From NCBI GenBank assembly GCA_009746045.1, contig RPFO01001767.1, positions 1-20,729 on the forward strand: a DNA stretch of 20,729 nucleotides, given 5' to 3'. Below are positions 1-7,939 of the stretch, piece after piece. The DNA is from Mesostigma viride (taxonomy: Eukaryota > Streptophyta > Mesostigmatophyceae > Mesostigmatales > Mesostigmataceae). Position 1 is the stretch's first letter. Each line of letters starts with the position of its first letter. The notes beneath the pieces are model-generated. The model saw nothing but the letters and a program-made list of their open reading frames with translations. It did no database searches and was not told the DNA's origin. The translations under genes and the position numbers were made by a program.

Positions 1-89
1 TGTGGAGTTGCAGAAGGCCAGGAATGGGGGTGGGACGTCGAATAGGAACGTGCGCGGGTGGAAGCACAGTGGTTCAGGATACTGCTCAC

Positions 90-397
90 CTTCCGTGCGT
101 GCTTTGTATGTGCCCACAGCGATGACTGGCACGCTTTTTTGATGCGGTCTGTGACGGACAGCGGCGTGGGTGAGCTTCTTCGCGATACGAGAGGTCGAGA
201 AGCGCAAAAGCAGGCTCTCGGTGACGCGGGGGCTTGCACATCCAGTTGCCCTCTTTGATGCCACAAAATTTGACATGGTCAAGCAACAGTCTCACCGTTG
301 CATCTGGGACGCCCTTTCCCGTTGGGTTCACATCTGTGGATACCCTCGCAAGCGCATCTCGTAGCAAGTCCCTTGCCTCATCAGCTTGGCTTGGTAC
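90..397 (-). CDS. Predicted exon of the minus-strand gene; the gene continues past the left edge
   Basis: A minus-strand frame open from about 397 reads DEARDLLRDALARVSTDVNP, then VPDATVRLLLDHVKFCGIKE and GNWMCKPPRH, and ends at a good donor (GAAG|GTGAGC, GT at 89-88). The segment is leucine-rich and helix-prone with two Cys. A likely acceptor is the AG in gtaccaag or gccaag near 397-402, but this border is not certain. I do not recognise the product. Because a donor follows, at least one more exon should lie beyond position 1. Confidence 0.35.
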
Positions 398-471
398 AAA
401 TCCTCATTGTCCGGCTTGGAAAAGGCTAGGTACCACACACACTGCATCAGCAGCCATCCACCTCGCATCGT

Positions 472-695
472 TCACTGCAGTGGTCCTCTCCACGCGCTCT
501 CCCCCCTATCAAAATCAGCCCCCACATGCGTCCCCAGTAGGACGCGAGGATCAACGCCCAGACAAACATGATACCTGCTCCACATGGCAGCCTGATGCAA
601 AGTTGGTGAAGGTGATTCTGTTGGTACAGACGCTCGTCCTTGTGTTTCATGATAAACTTTAGCGGTCTTCTTGCCAGAAACACCTGCAGAACTGA
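472..695 (-). CDS. Putative coding segment of the minus-strand gene (frame differs from the polyglutamate part)
   Basis: A minus-strand frame is open here and reads HTVSSAGVSGKKTAKVYHE, then through LHQAAMWSRYHVCLGVDPRV to GTHVGADFDRGES, ending at a TGA at 472. The composition looks like ordinary protein, unlike the flanking repeats. A plus-strand run of six C at 501-506 sits where the frame seems to slip. Past it, a second frame carries another plausible stretch (VERTTAVNDARWMAADAV). I cannot place a convincing intron on either side, so a homopolymer indel or a pseudogene is as likely as splicing. The family is not recognised. Confidence 0.3.
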
Positions 696-2050
696 CAGTA
701 TGTTTCCTTGCTCTTCTCCTCATCGGTCGCTACCTTCCTCGGCTCCGCCTCCTCCTCCTCCTCCTCCTCCTCCTCCTCCTCCTCCTCCTCACTCGACACC
801 ACGATTAACGGAGTCACCTTCTTCCCATGCTTGCCCTTTGCTGTCTTCCCTCCTGTCTTCCCCCCCTTCTTGGCCTTGCCCTTCCCCGCCTGACCCTGTT
901 TCCCCTGCTCCACCTTTGCTTCCGCCCCCCCGGCGCTGCTCCCCTCCTCGGCCTTGCCCTTCCCCGCCTGACCCTGTTTCCCCTGCTCCACCTTTGCTTC
1001 CGCCCCCCCGGCGCTGCTCCCCTCCTCGGCCTTGCCCTTCCCCGCCTGACCCTGTTTCCCCTGCTCCACCTTTGCTTCCGCCCCCCCGGCGCTGCTCCCC
1101 TCCTCGGCCTTGCCCTTCCCCGCCTCCTCCTGCTTCACCCGCTTCCCCTTTGCTGCCGCCCCTCTGGTCTTGACCCCCTCCTCAGGCTTGGCTTCCCCCC
1201 CTCCTCCTGCATCACCCGCTTCCCCTTTGCTGCCGCCCCTCTGGTCTTGACCCCCTCCTCGTCCTTGGCTTCCCCCCCTCCTCCTGCTTCACCCACTCCA
1301 CCTTCGCTGCCTCCCCCCCGGCGCTGCTCCCCTCCTCCGCCTTGGCTTTCCCCTCCTCCTGCTTCACCTGCTCCACCTTCGCTGCCTCCCCCCCGGCGCT
1401 GCTCCCCTCCTCGTCCTTGGCTTCCCCCGCCTCCTGCTTCACCTGCTCCACCTTCGCTGCCTCCCCCCCGGCGCTGCTCCCCTCCTCGTCCTTGGCTTTC
1501 CCCGCCTCCTCCTGCTTCCCCCGCTCCACCTTCGCTGCCTCCCCCCGTCGCTGCTCCCCTCCTCGTCCTTGGCTTCCCCCGCCCCCTCCTGCTTCCCCCG
1601 CTCCACCTTCGCTGCCTCCCCCCGGCGCTGCTCCCCTCCTCGGCCTTGGCTTTCCCCTCCTCCTCCTGCTTCCCCCGCTCCACCTTCGCTGCCTCCCCCC
1701 GGCGCTGCTCCCCTCCTCGTCCTTGGCTTCCCCCCCTCCTCCTGCTTCCCCCGCTCCACCTTCGCTGCCTCCCCCCGGCGCTGCTCCCCTCCTCGTCCTT
1801 GGCTTCCCCCGCCTCCTCCTGCTTCCCCCGCTCCACCTTCGCTGCCTCCCCCCCGGCGCAACCCCCCTCAGGCTTGGCTTCCCCCGCCTCCTCCTGCTTC
1901 CCCCGCTCCACCGGTGCTGCCGCCCCCGGTGTTGCCCCCCACCTCGGCCTGCCTTGTCCCCTCCTGTGTCAATGTACTCGCTTGCTGCTCCGCTGGAATG
2001 CCCCCCTGACCGGCCTGGGGCCCCAGTGCATCCGATGTACTGACGACACC
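693..2050 (-). CDS. Predicted low-complexity repeat exon: Gly/Glu/Lys minisatellite, then polyglutamate; frame interrupted
   Basis: A pyrimidine-rich acceptor ending gcgcag|GGT (AG at 2052-2051) opens a phase-0 frame (GVVSTSDALGPQAGQGG). This runs into about 13 repeats rich in Gly, Glu, Lys and Ala, such as GKAEEGSSAGGAEAKVEQGK. A basic segment (KKGGKTGGKTAKGKHGKK), a run of 14 Glu (748-789) and a Lys/Glu tail follow. Because the repeat lacks stop codons in several frames, the frame slips between an AKVERGKQEE reading and an RQRRWSGG reading wherever the C tract on the plus strand is 6 rather than 7 long. As written, no single frame spans the exon. Either the copy is decaying or homopolymer lengths are wrong in the assembly. 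The right border near 693 is uncertain. Confidence 0.35.
748..789. repeat. (CCT)14 microsatellite, read as polyglutamate on the minus strand
   Basis: Fourteen uninterrupted CCT triplets. On the minus strand they read as GAG codons in the frame of the adjacent Lys-rich segment, just after an Ile-Val-Val-Ser-Ser sequence. Confidence 0.95.
862..1915. repeat. GC-rich minisatellite: three near-identical 78-bp units, then about ten variant units of about 69-81 bp
   Basis: The word cgcctgaccctgtttcccc recurs at 887, 965 and 1043, an exact 78-bp period. From about 1130 to 1915 related units recur with the core ccttcgctgcctcccccc. The plus strand is over 75% pyrimidine. Units differ mainly in C-tract length and in whole-codon-sized indels. 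It lies inside the predicted repeat exon of the minus-strand gene. Confidence 0.9.
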
Positions 2051-2234
2051 CTGCGCAATAACGGCACACAAGGCAAACCCCATGCAGAAGGAACGCATCC
2101 GCCACATGCAGTGGACGTCAGTAACGGATGTTGCAATGTTGCTGGAGGGAGGCCAATCGACCGCACCCGTACATACAAGGGGCAATTATTTATGCGTCAT
2201 ACCCAAAACAGGAAGAAACTGTGCCACCACTGAC

Positions 2235-2717
2235 CTTGCCATCAACATGGACGGAGTTGGAGACCAACTGCAGCGCGGCATTTGCAAGGGCACAGGCTGT
2301 GTTGTTCATCAGGTCCACCGCTGGACTCCCCGATCCCGAGTTTTCTTCCTTGCACAAAGCATCCACTTCCGTGATGCTCGCGTCCTTGGCTGCCAACTGC
2401 GGCAATGAGGCCAGTGCTCGCTTCAGCAGGAACTCGGCAATTGCAATCACGGTGGGCCCTGGCACGATTTCCAGGCCTACACATGCTTGCCCCGCATGTG
2501 CCTCCCCCACGTCTGCATCCACCGCAGTTGACATGCTTGCTCGCAGCTCCTCTCTGCCGCTGGCTTCGTTGCCATGTTCCTCCACCCGCTGCCTCTTGCC
2601 TTTCCGATCCTGTTCCTCGCGCTTCTTCGCCGCCTCTCTTTCACTCTCTTCCTCTCTCTTTTCTGCTGCCTCTCGCTTGCTGCTCCAGGTAATGATGTGC
2701 TTCCTTAGGCGTTCTTT
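2235..2717 (-). CDS. Predicted internal exon (161 codons) with a charged coiled-coil-like start
   Basis: The acceptor is gtaatgcag|AAA (AG at 2719-2718) and the donor is AAG|GTCAGT (GT at 2234-2233). The 483 nt are open and phase 0 at both ends. The first 45 or so residues are dense in Glu, Lys and Arg (EKREEESEREAAKKREEQDRK) and should form a long charged helix or coiled coil with a possible nuclear-localisation patch (KGKRQRVEEH). The rest is an Ala/Leu/Val-rich helical segment. No catalytic motif is visible. The next exon begins at 2050. Confidence 0.5.
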
Positions 2718-2929
2718 CTGCATTACCGAAATTGGACGATATGCACGTCAAAGGAAAGCCAACCAAGCAGCAACATTACCAACCATGTAGCGGCAGGGTC
2801 AGTGCAGGGGCCAGCACCATAACTGCCTTTGTCTTGTACTCCTACCACACACATTAGGGAAGACTGCTGGCATGGCAGCCTGCATCACAGCAATAAATTG
2901 CCACCAACTAAAATAAGAGAGTGACTCAC

Positions 2930-3133
2930 CGCTACACTTCCCTGAAGTGTGGTGGTCACAACTCCATTCTTTACAAATTTCAGGCTGCTCCACAGCTTGG
3001 GATTTTGTTGATGCCATTTTTTCAATTCCTGTTCCATGTATATTGCCCCCGCCTCACGCTTCCATGGGTCGCCGTGTACGTCAAACTTTGCTGATGCTTC
3101 AGAGAAGTGAAGCGGTTCTTTGCATTCCCTCAC
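2930..3133 (-). CDS. Predicted internal exon (68 codons) of the minus-strand gene
   Basis: The acceptor is gaatacag|GTG (AG at 3135-3134) and the donor is GCG|GTGAGT (GT at 2929-2928). The 204 nt are fully open and phase 0 at both ends. The product is mixed charged and hydrophobic, with a Trp-containing stretch near ELKKWHQQNPKLW and the sequence SLKFVKNGVVTTTLQG near its end. This looks like folded protein rather than low complexity. I do not recognise the domain. The next exon, at 2717, continues in frame with a KERLRKHI start. Confidence 0.5.
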
Positions 3134-3190
3134 CTGTATTCAACGGCAACGCCAAAACGGAATCCCAACGCATGCGGAGCGGGGGAACAA

Positions 3191-4618
3191 GTCAGAAATC
3201 AACGCTGCCACGGTGAGCCGGCAGATGATGAGGCAGACACGACAATGCACTGGGTGCATGGCAACAATGTGAACACTGACGGTAGCACTCACGTGCCTAA
3301 CCAGCATTTTCTCTGTTTCCCCCGGGTTAGAGTGTAAGGCCTATGCCAACCAAGGTAAACAACAAAACAACACATCCTAAACTGCCCTAACTGACATGGG
3401 CAACAAACATGGCCAATGGAGGACAAGGAACCAAGTAGGATCATCCAACTGGATCACGGTATTATGGCAGCTTGCGTGCAGTAAATTATATCAAGCATGG
3501 TTGGCTCACCACATTGAAGTATTGTCACATCATTACAACAAGGGAAAGTCAGAAATCAACGCTGCCACGGTGAGCCGGCAGATGATGGGGCAGACACGAC
3601 AATGCACTGGGTGCATGGCAACTATGTGAACACTGACGGTAGCACTCACGTGCCTAACCAGCATTTTCTCTGTTTCCCCCGGGTTAGAGTGTAAGGCCTA
3701 TGCCAACCAAGGTAAACAACAAAACAACACATCCTAAACTGCCCTAACTGACATGGGCAACAAACATGGCCAATGGAGGACAAGGAACCAAGTAGGATCA
3801 TCCAACTGGATCACGGTATTATGGCAGCTTGCGTGCAGTAAATTATATCAAGCATGGTTGGCTCACCACATTGAAGTATTGTCACATCATTACAACAAGG
3901 GAAAGTCAGAAATCAACGCTGCCACGGTGAGCCGGCAGATGATGGGGCAGACACGACAATGCACTGGGTGCATGGCAACTATGTGAACACTGACGGTAGC
4001 ACTCACGTGCCTAACCAGCATTTTCTCTGTTTCCCCCGGGTTAGAGTGTAAGGCCTATGCCAACCCAGCTCAACAACAAAACAACACATCATAAACTGCG
4101 CTAACTGACATGGGCAAAAAACATGGGCAATGGAGGACAGGGAACCAAGTAGGATCATCCAACTGGATCACGGTATTATGGCAGCTTGCGTGCAGTAAAT
4201 TATATCAAGCATGGTTGGCTCACCACATTGAAGTATTGTCACATCATTACAACAAGGGAAAGTCAGAAATCAACGCTGCCACGGTGAGCCGGCAGATGAC
4301 GAGGCAGACACGACAATGCACTGGGTGCATGGCAACTATGTGAACACTGACGGTAGCACTCACGTGCCTAACCAGCATTTTCTCTGTTTCCCCCGGGTTA
4401 GAGTGTAAGGCCTATGCCAACCCAGCTCAACAACAAAACAACACATCATAAACTGCGCTAACTGACATGGGCAAAAAACATGGGCAATGGAGGACAGGGA
4501 ACCAAGTAGGATCATCCAACAGGATCACGGTATTATGGCAGCTTGCACGCAGCAGATCATATCAAGCATGGTTGGCTCACCACATTGAAGTATTGTCACA
4601 TCATTACAACAAGGGTAA
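3191..4618. repeat. Four tandem copies of a 357-bp unit
   Basis: The word gtcagaaatcaacgctgcca starts at 3191, 3548, 3905 and 4262, an exact 357-bp spacing. Copies 1 and 2 are almost identical. Copies 3 and 4 share a private set of changes (for example cccagctc in place of ccaaggta, and cataaactgcg in place of cctaaactgcc), so the array grew by at least two duplication steps. The fourth unit diverges near its end (gcacgcagcagatcat, at about 4545-4560). Each unit carries the 48-nt candidate minus-strand exon, and the rest looks intronic. A 77-codon plus-strand ORF in three copies is probably a by-product. Confidence 0.95.
3293..4411 (-). CDS. 48-nt phase-0 exon present in four identical copies (4364-4411, 4007-4054, 3650-3697, 3293-3340)
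   Basis: Within each 357-bp tandem unit, the minus strand has an acceptor (tttacc...ggcatag|G in two copies, a variant ending in the same ggcatag in the other two). Sixteen open codons follow (ALHSNPGETEKMLVRH), then a near-consensus donor (CAC|GTGAGT). The exon is a multiple of three and in phase 0 at both ends, so using one to four copies would keep the frame between the first exon and the exon at 2930-3133. The 48 nt are the same in all four copies. It is unknown which copies are spliced in. The exon could be fortuitous, but the signals and phase fit the neighbouring exons well. Confidence 0.4.
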
Positions 4619-4771
4619 GCTCAAATAAACTAGTCGTGGCCACTATCTACAGGCAGTATAACGAATGCAACCCATGCAACATGGTGCTCACTACAACGCT
4701 TCCTTATCTGCGCAATAAAAAGTACAGGGACATTGCATGGCGGCCCCTCAGCTTTTGAGCGCTGTGATGCC

Positions 4772-4808
4772 GCTGCGACGATAGGGTGGTCAACTGCGAC
4801 GATAGGGT
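4772..4808. repeat. Two copies of a 16-bp word, 21 bp apart
   Basis: The word ctgcgacgatagggtg occurs twice, separated by gtcaa. This is a small local duplication in presumed intron sequence with no evident function. Confidence 0.8.
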
Positions 4809-4986
4809 GAACACAACCATACCCACATCATCCTTGCCACAATACGTTTTATGAATCCCCTCAAACCTTTGCGAGAAGCTATAGTCTGCGACAGCGTCCC
4901 CTGGCGACGACATATACGCATATGCGTTCTCAGCTACTATATTCATTAATTCCCATGGCAGCCGTCTTGTGAGGGGTCCGACGTAC

Positions 4987-5073
4987 CTTTGCTGCCAGAG
5001 ATTCTTCTGCGAATGCGGTTGCCGCTGTGCGCTTTGCCACCCAGCGTGCTTCCCAGGCCCGCGCGTCCTCCAT
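4987..5073 (-). CDS. Predicted first coding exon of an uncharacterised multi-exon minus-strand gene
   Basis: Reading the minus strand, an ATG at 5073-5071 opens 29 codons that begin MEDARAWEARW and end in Ala-Ala-Lys, followed at once by a strong donor (AAG|GTACGT, GT at 4986-4985). A TAA lies in the same frame about a dozen codons upstream, which supports this start. The exon ends in phase 0, matching every downstream exon I could delimit. The peptide is charged, alanine-rich and probably helical. I recognise no family. This is an inference from splice signals and open frame; there is no transcript evidence. Confidence 0.45.
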
Positions 5074-5159
5074 CGATACACAACAGAGGCTGTCCTGACT
5101 GCGAAAGACTTAATTACCAATGTCTTCGTCGTCTTCTACGTCTTCCACAGTGTGCATGC

Positions 5160-5510
5160 GTAGCTAGCCAGCTATGTCGCGGTTTACGATCCAGTTAACG
5201 ATAACGGCCCCGTAACCAGCCCAGTACCTAATATTGGAGCAGCTATGGCGCCGTACCCACTACCTGACCCGTCCCGTATACCCCAACGTAACCTGAACCG
5301 AAGCCGTTCACGCCCCCGTAAACATAACCGGCCCAGTTATTGGGCCGTACCGAATCTCGGGGCCAATATTCCGAATGGTACCGTAACCGGTCCGGTAACC
5401 TAAACCGCCAACGAATACGGACCCGTAACCTGCCCCGTCGAAGTTACCGGGCAGGTTACGGGGGCGTCGAAGTTACCGGACAGGTTACGGGGGCTTCAAA
5501 TTAACTCCTA
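5160..5510. repeat. GTAACC/GGTTAC-rich tract with a strong hairpin and a 29-bp tandem duplication
   Basis: There is no ORF here. The tract is packed with variants of cgtaacc and its complement. A 14-bp perfect inverted repeat (5422-5435 with 5449-5462) forms a hairpin with a 13-nt loop. A 29-bp word starting gtcgaagttaccggg is duplicated at 5437 and 5466. A smaller palindrome, ggcccagttattgggcc, lies near 5331-5347. The tract ends where the truncated retroelement ORF begins (about 5512). It may be satellite-like host DNA or a foldback element. Confidence 0.7.
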
Positions 5511-5517
5511 GTGGAAC

Positions 5518-6807
5518 ATGGAGACGTTTAATCCCCGAGTGTTCTTGCGCGACTATGGTCGGGAGGGTGAAGCCTTGTTGGAACGACGACGTCGGCGCCG
5601 TAACCAGATGCCTTCGGATCTCCGCGCTGATTCCATTCTGGCGCGGGTCGGCCCTGCGCATTTGGAGACTTTTCGAGGGTTCGTGCGGCGAAACGTGGGG
5701 TTCAAGATCGAGACCCGCACCGCAGCGCGCGACGGCGTGGTGGTCGGCACAGATTGGGAAACCCATGAGCGGGAGTGCCTTTGTCACGCGTGCATGAACA
5801 CGCTGGAAGCGGGTCTGGCATTTCCACGGCTTTTGCTCCTCCTAATTCCACCCGCAGTGCGGAAACTGCTGGAAAGCTACTTTCCCCGGTACCTTCCGTT
5901 GGAGGGGGCGCTGCGGGGCGAAAAATGTCTGCGTGCGGGGCAGTATTCGTTACGGCAGGCTCTGGATCGCATCGTGGCTATGGATGATGAGGACCAGGAC
6001 GATGGGAGTGAGGGGTACGACTCCGATTCCGACGACCACCCTCCACGCCCTCTCCCTCGTTCCCCTCCGCGGGATCCGCCATCTCGGGGCTCCCTGGAGG
6101 GCGGCGCAGGACCCCGTCCTGTGCCACGTTATGAGGCGCCACCGCCGGCGACGGGCTGGGGGCGACCTCCCGGGCGTGAGTCGCGGAGTCTTCCGAGGGC
6201 CACCGGATGGGGTGGGGGCAGTCAACCCGCTTCTCGACGTGCTCCGGAGCGACCTGCACGTCGTCGGTCGCCATCACCGCCCTCGCGCTCGCGTTCCCGC
6301 TCGGACTCAGGGACCGAGGTACGAACCGCTCGCCGAGCGTCACCACCACCTCGTCGCCCGGATGCTCGTCACTGGGAGCGCACGTGGGGGTCCGCGCTGG
6401 AGTTGGAGCGAGAGAGTCGGCGACCGCGACCGGATACGACGGAGACCGCTGCGGCTAGGACAGAACAGCCGGCCGGGGGGGAGCCCTCTGATGTGGTCCC
6501 CGCGGGCACTCCGCCAGATGTGGGCCAAGGGGAGCCTACCTTCCATGTCTCCCTAGAGCCTCGTTCCCGGTCGGAAGTGGATCCACCGGAGCCTACTTTC
6601 CTGGTCTCCTTGGACCCACGTCCCCGGCCTGCCCAAGCCGGATCGTCGATGTCACGTGCGTCCCGCGGAGGGACACAGCAGACCCACCACGTCGGATCGA
6701 CCCTCGCACCGTTCCGCGGAGGAACCGTGCCTACATACCATACGGATCGCGGAAGGTCCCAGCGTGACGGGCATCATGGTGCCAGCGGAGCCCGTGGTAA
6801 CCCTTGA
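5518..6807 (+). CDS. Accessory retroelement protein, N-terminal piece (unrecognised family; CxCxxC motif)
   Basis: The ORF gives 429 aa from the ATG at 5518. It starts METFNPRVFLRDYG, then a basic stretch (LLERRRRRRNQ) and a helical region. Next comes a motif with the core VVGTDWETH and cysteines C87, C89 and C92 (CLCHACM), a Leu-rich hydrophobic patch (FPRLLLLLIPP), an acidic stretch near residues 150-176 (DDEDQDD...), and a long Pro/Arg/Ser-rich disordered tail. The minus-strand ORF at 17918-19472 shares FNPR-FLRDYG, the VVGT-WETH core and the C-x-C-x2-C-M spacing, so this is a family under selection and not chance. It lies between the GTAACC-rich tract and a 3' LTR. Coding seems truncated at the 5' end, because the other copy extends further upstream. 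Function is unknown. The three closely spaced Cys could bind metal, but that is a guess. Confidence 0.6.
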   Translation: METFNPRVFLRDYGREGEALLERRRRRRNQMPSDLRADSILARVGPAHLETFRGFVRRNVGFKIETRTAARDGVVVGTDWETHERECLCHACMNTLEAGLAFPRLLLLLIPPAVRKLLESYFPRYLPLEGALRGEKCLRAGQYSLRQALDRIVAMDDEDQDDGSEGYDSDSDDHPPRPLPRSPPRDPPSRGSLEGGAGPRPVPRYEAPPPATGWGRPPGRESRSLPRATGWGGGSQPASRRAPERPARRRSPSPPSRSRSRSDSGTEVRTARRASPPPRRPDARHWERTWGSALELERESRRPRPDTTETAAARTEQPAGGEPSDVVPAGTPPDVGQGEPTFHVSLEPRSRSEVDPPEPTFLVSLDPRPRPAQAGSSMSRASRGGTQQTHHVGSTLAPFRGGTVPTYHTDRGRSQRDGHHGASGARGNP

Positions 6808-6905
6808 GGCGCTCGTGGCAGCGGTGCAATCAGGGCAGGATCTGATACAGCGTATGTTCAATTGTCCAGCACGGGCGCCAAGGCGATCATTCCGCCGCCA
6901 CCTCC

Positions 6906-7715
6906 GTGGGCTATGATGCAGCTTCCAGGGCTCCGGGGTCTTCACACGAGGAGTGGTCAATGGGGGATTTCATACGGGCGGTACCGGGTAGGGCAGTAAG
7001 GCACGGTGGGCCGGGGCCTCGTACGGAGAAGCTGTGTGTGGTGTTCGAGGGACCTCTGTCTCTCCAGGTCCCTCCTGGCATGCATCTGCCCGCTCCTTTG
7101 GTGTTTCAAGCGGGTCCCTGGTGCGCGGTGGACCGCGGTGCCTACTGGGAACAATTAGAAATCACCTTCTTCCCACAGGCTCCACTGCCCCTACCGCAAC
7201 CCGTCGATCCTCGTTTTCCCCAGGTGGTGGGGCATACTGTGCGGTTCGGTTCCGAAGATTGGTGGGATTGGCGATATCAGGCGGATGGGGTGGGGCACGT
7301 GGTGACGCCGCCCAAGGTGGCTCCAACGGAAGGGCGTGCCTATCTGGACCGGGTGGTGCCCGATATTGCAGGGGCTCCGAGGGTGACTATCAACGATGAT
7401 CACGTGCGCACAGAGGTTTTTATGATGGGGGTGCACTTTGTTCGCGAGCACCGCTGTGGGGTGGTGGATCGGTCGGCGCTGACTCTTCTATTTACCCACG
7501 CCCAGTACCTTGCTGGGTTCCTGTCCATGTGGCCCCGGGGTACGTGGGTGGAGCTATCCAGGATGGGCCGGCAGAAGATGTCTCCCTATCAGATGGCCTT
7601 TGAGTGGGATCTGTGTGCGAACCCCGGGATGATGATCCGGCAAATGACCCCCGTGGGGCGTCAGGCTCTCACTGAGGCCCAGCAGCAGCGGCAGGCCACC
7701 AGCGGCGGACGCTAG
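6906..7715 (+). CDS. Accessory retroelement protein, C-terminal piece in another frame
   Basis: The frame is open for 269 codons to a TAG at 7713. The best inner ATG reads MGDFIRAVPGRAVRH at 6960, and the open frame extends back to about 6906. The sequence looks globular: GGPGPRTEKLCVVFEGPL, then CAVDRGAYWEQLEITF, SEDWWDWRYQADGV and a Met-rich C-terminus, ending in a Gln-rich tail. Parts match the minus-strand copy (VSKDRGTYQEQLKI; PRTEVVIFD), in the same order after the CxCxxC half. The two halves are therefore probably one protein. Between 6760 and 6905 useful coding moves through other frames (PAEPVVTLEALVAAVQSGQD in a third frame), so the copy carries at least two frameshifts or is badly sequenced there. 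No enzyme motif is visible. Confidence 0.55.
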   Translation: MGYDAASRAPGSSHEEWSMGDFIRAVPGRAVRHGGPGPRTEKLCVVFEGPLSLQVPPGMHLPAPLVFQAGPWCAVDRGAYWEQLEITFFPQAPLPLPQPVDPRFPQVVGHTVRFGSEDWWDWRYQADGVGHVVTPPKVAPTEGRAYLDRVVPDIAGAPRVTINDDHVRTEVFMMGVHFVREHRCGVVDRSALTLLFTHAQYLAGFLSMWPRGTWVELSRMGRQKMSPYQMAFEWDLCANPGMMIRQMTPVGRQALTEAQQQRQATSGGR

Positions 7716-7926
7716 AGTGGATATTTAAGTTTTTGGGACGGATAGCGGAATGATCCAGTCCACAGAGTCCTGGCTACTACGTCAGGGTTGGTCTCGTGTA
7801 TCAACCTCTAGAGGAACTGGTATTACTGACCTGCGGGTGAACCGGGGTTGGGACATAGTACTCTTGTAGTAGTATTGTTTTGCTTCCTTATCCTATCTTT
7901 GTACGGTAGGGACTACCGACCCCCGT

Positions 7927-7939
7927 GGGGGGGGAGGAG
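7927..7939 (+). promoter_or_regulatory. Polypurine tract of a retroelement
   Basis: The run ggggggggaggag lies directly against the TG of the LTR at 7940. This is the usual position of the plus-strand priming tract and shows that the LTR is a 3' LTR belonging to the sequence on its left. Confidence 0.8.

Noticed and set aside
827-2233. 468-codon plus-strand ORF rich in Pro, Ser and Leu
   Set aside because: It is the antisense of a stop-free GC-rich minisatellite. Several frames on both strands are open for the same reason, and the minus-strand reading joins flanking exons with good splice signals.
3396-4343. Three near-identical 77-codon plus-strand ORFs
   Set aside because: They recur only because the 357-bp unit is repeated. 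The product resembles nothing, each spans the unit boundary, and changes between units are not biased to silent sites.
4704-5120. 138-codon minus-strand ORF covering the first-exon region
   Set aside because: The frame with the better start (MED...), the in-frame upstream stop and a GTACGT donor is a different one. The long ORF runs through the apparent intron.
5518-7715. Accessory ORF as an envelope protein
   Set aside because: The position suits a third ORF, but there is no signal peptide, no clear transmembrane anchor and no fusion-peptide-like pattern. A Leu-rich patch alone is not enough.
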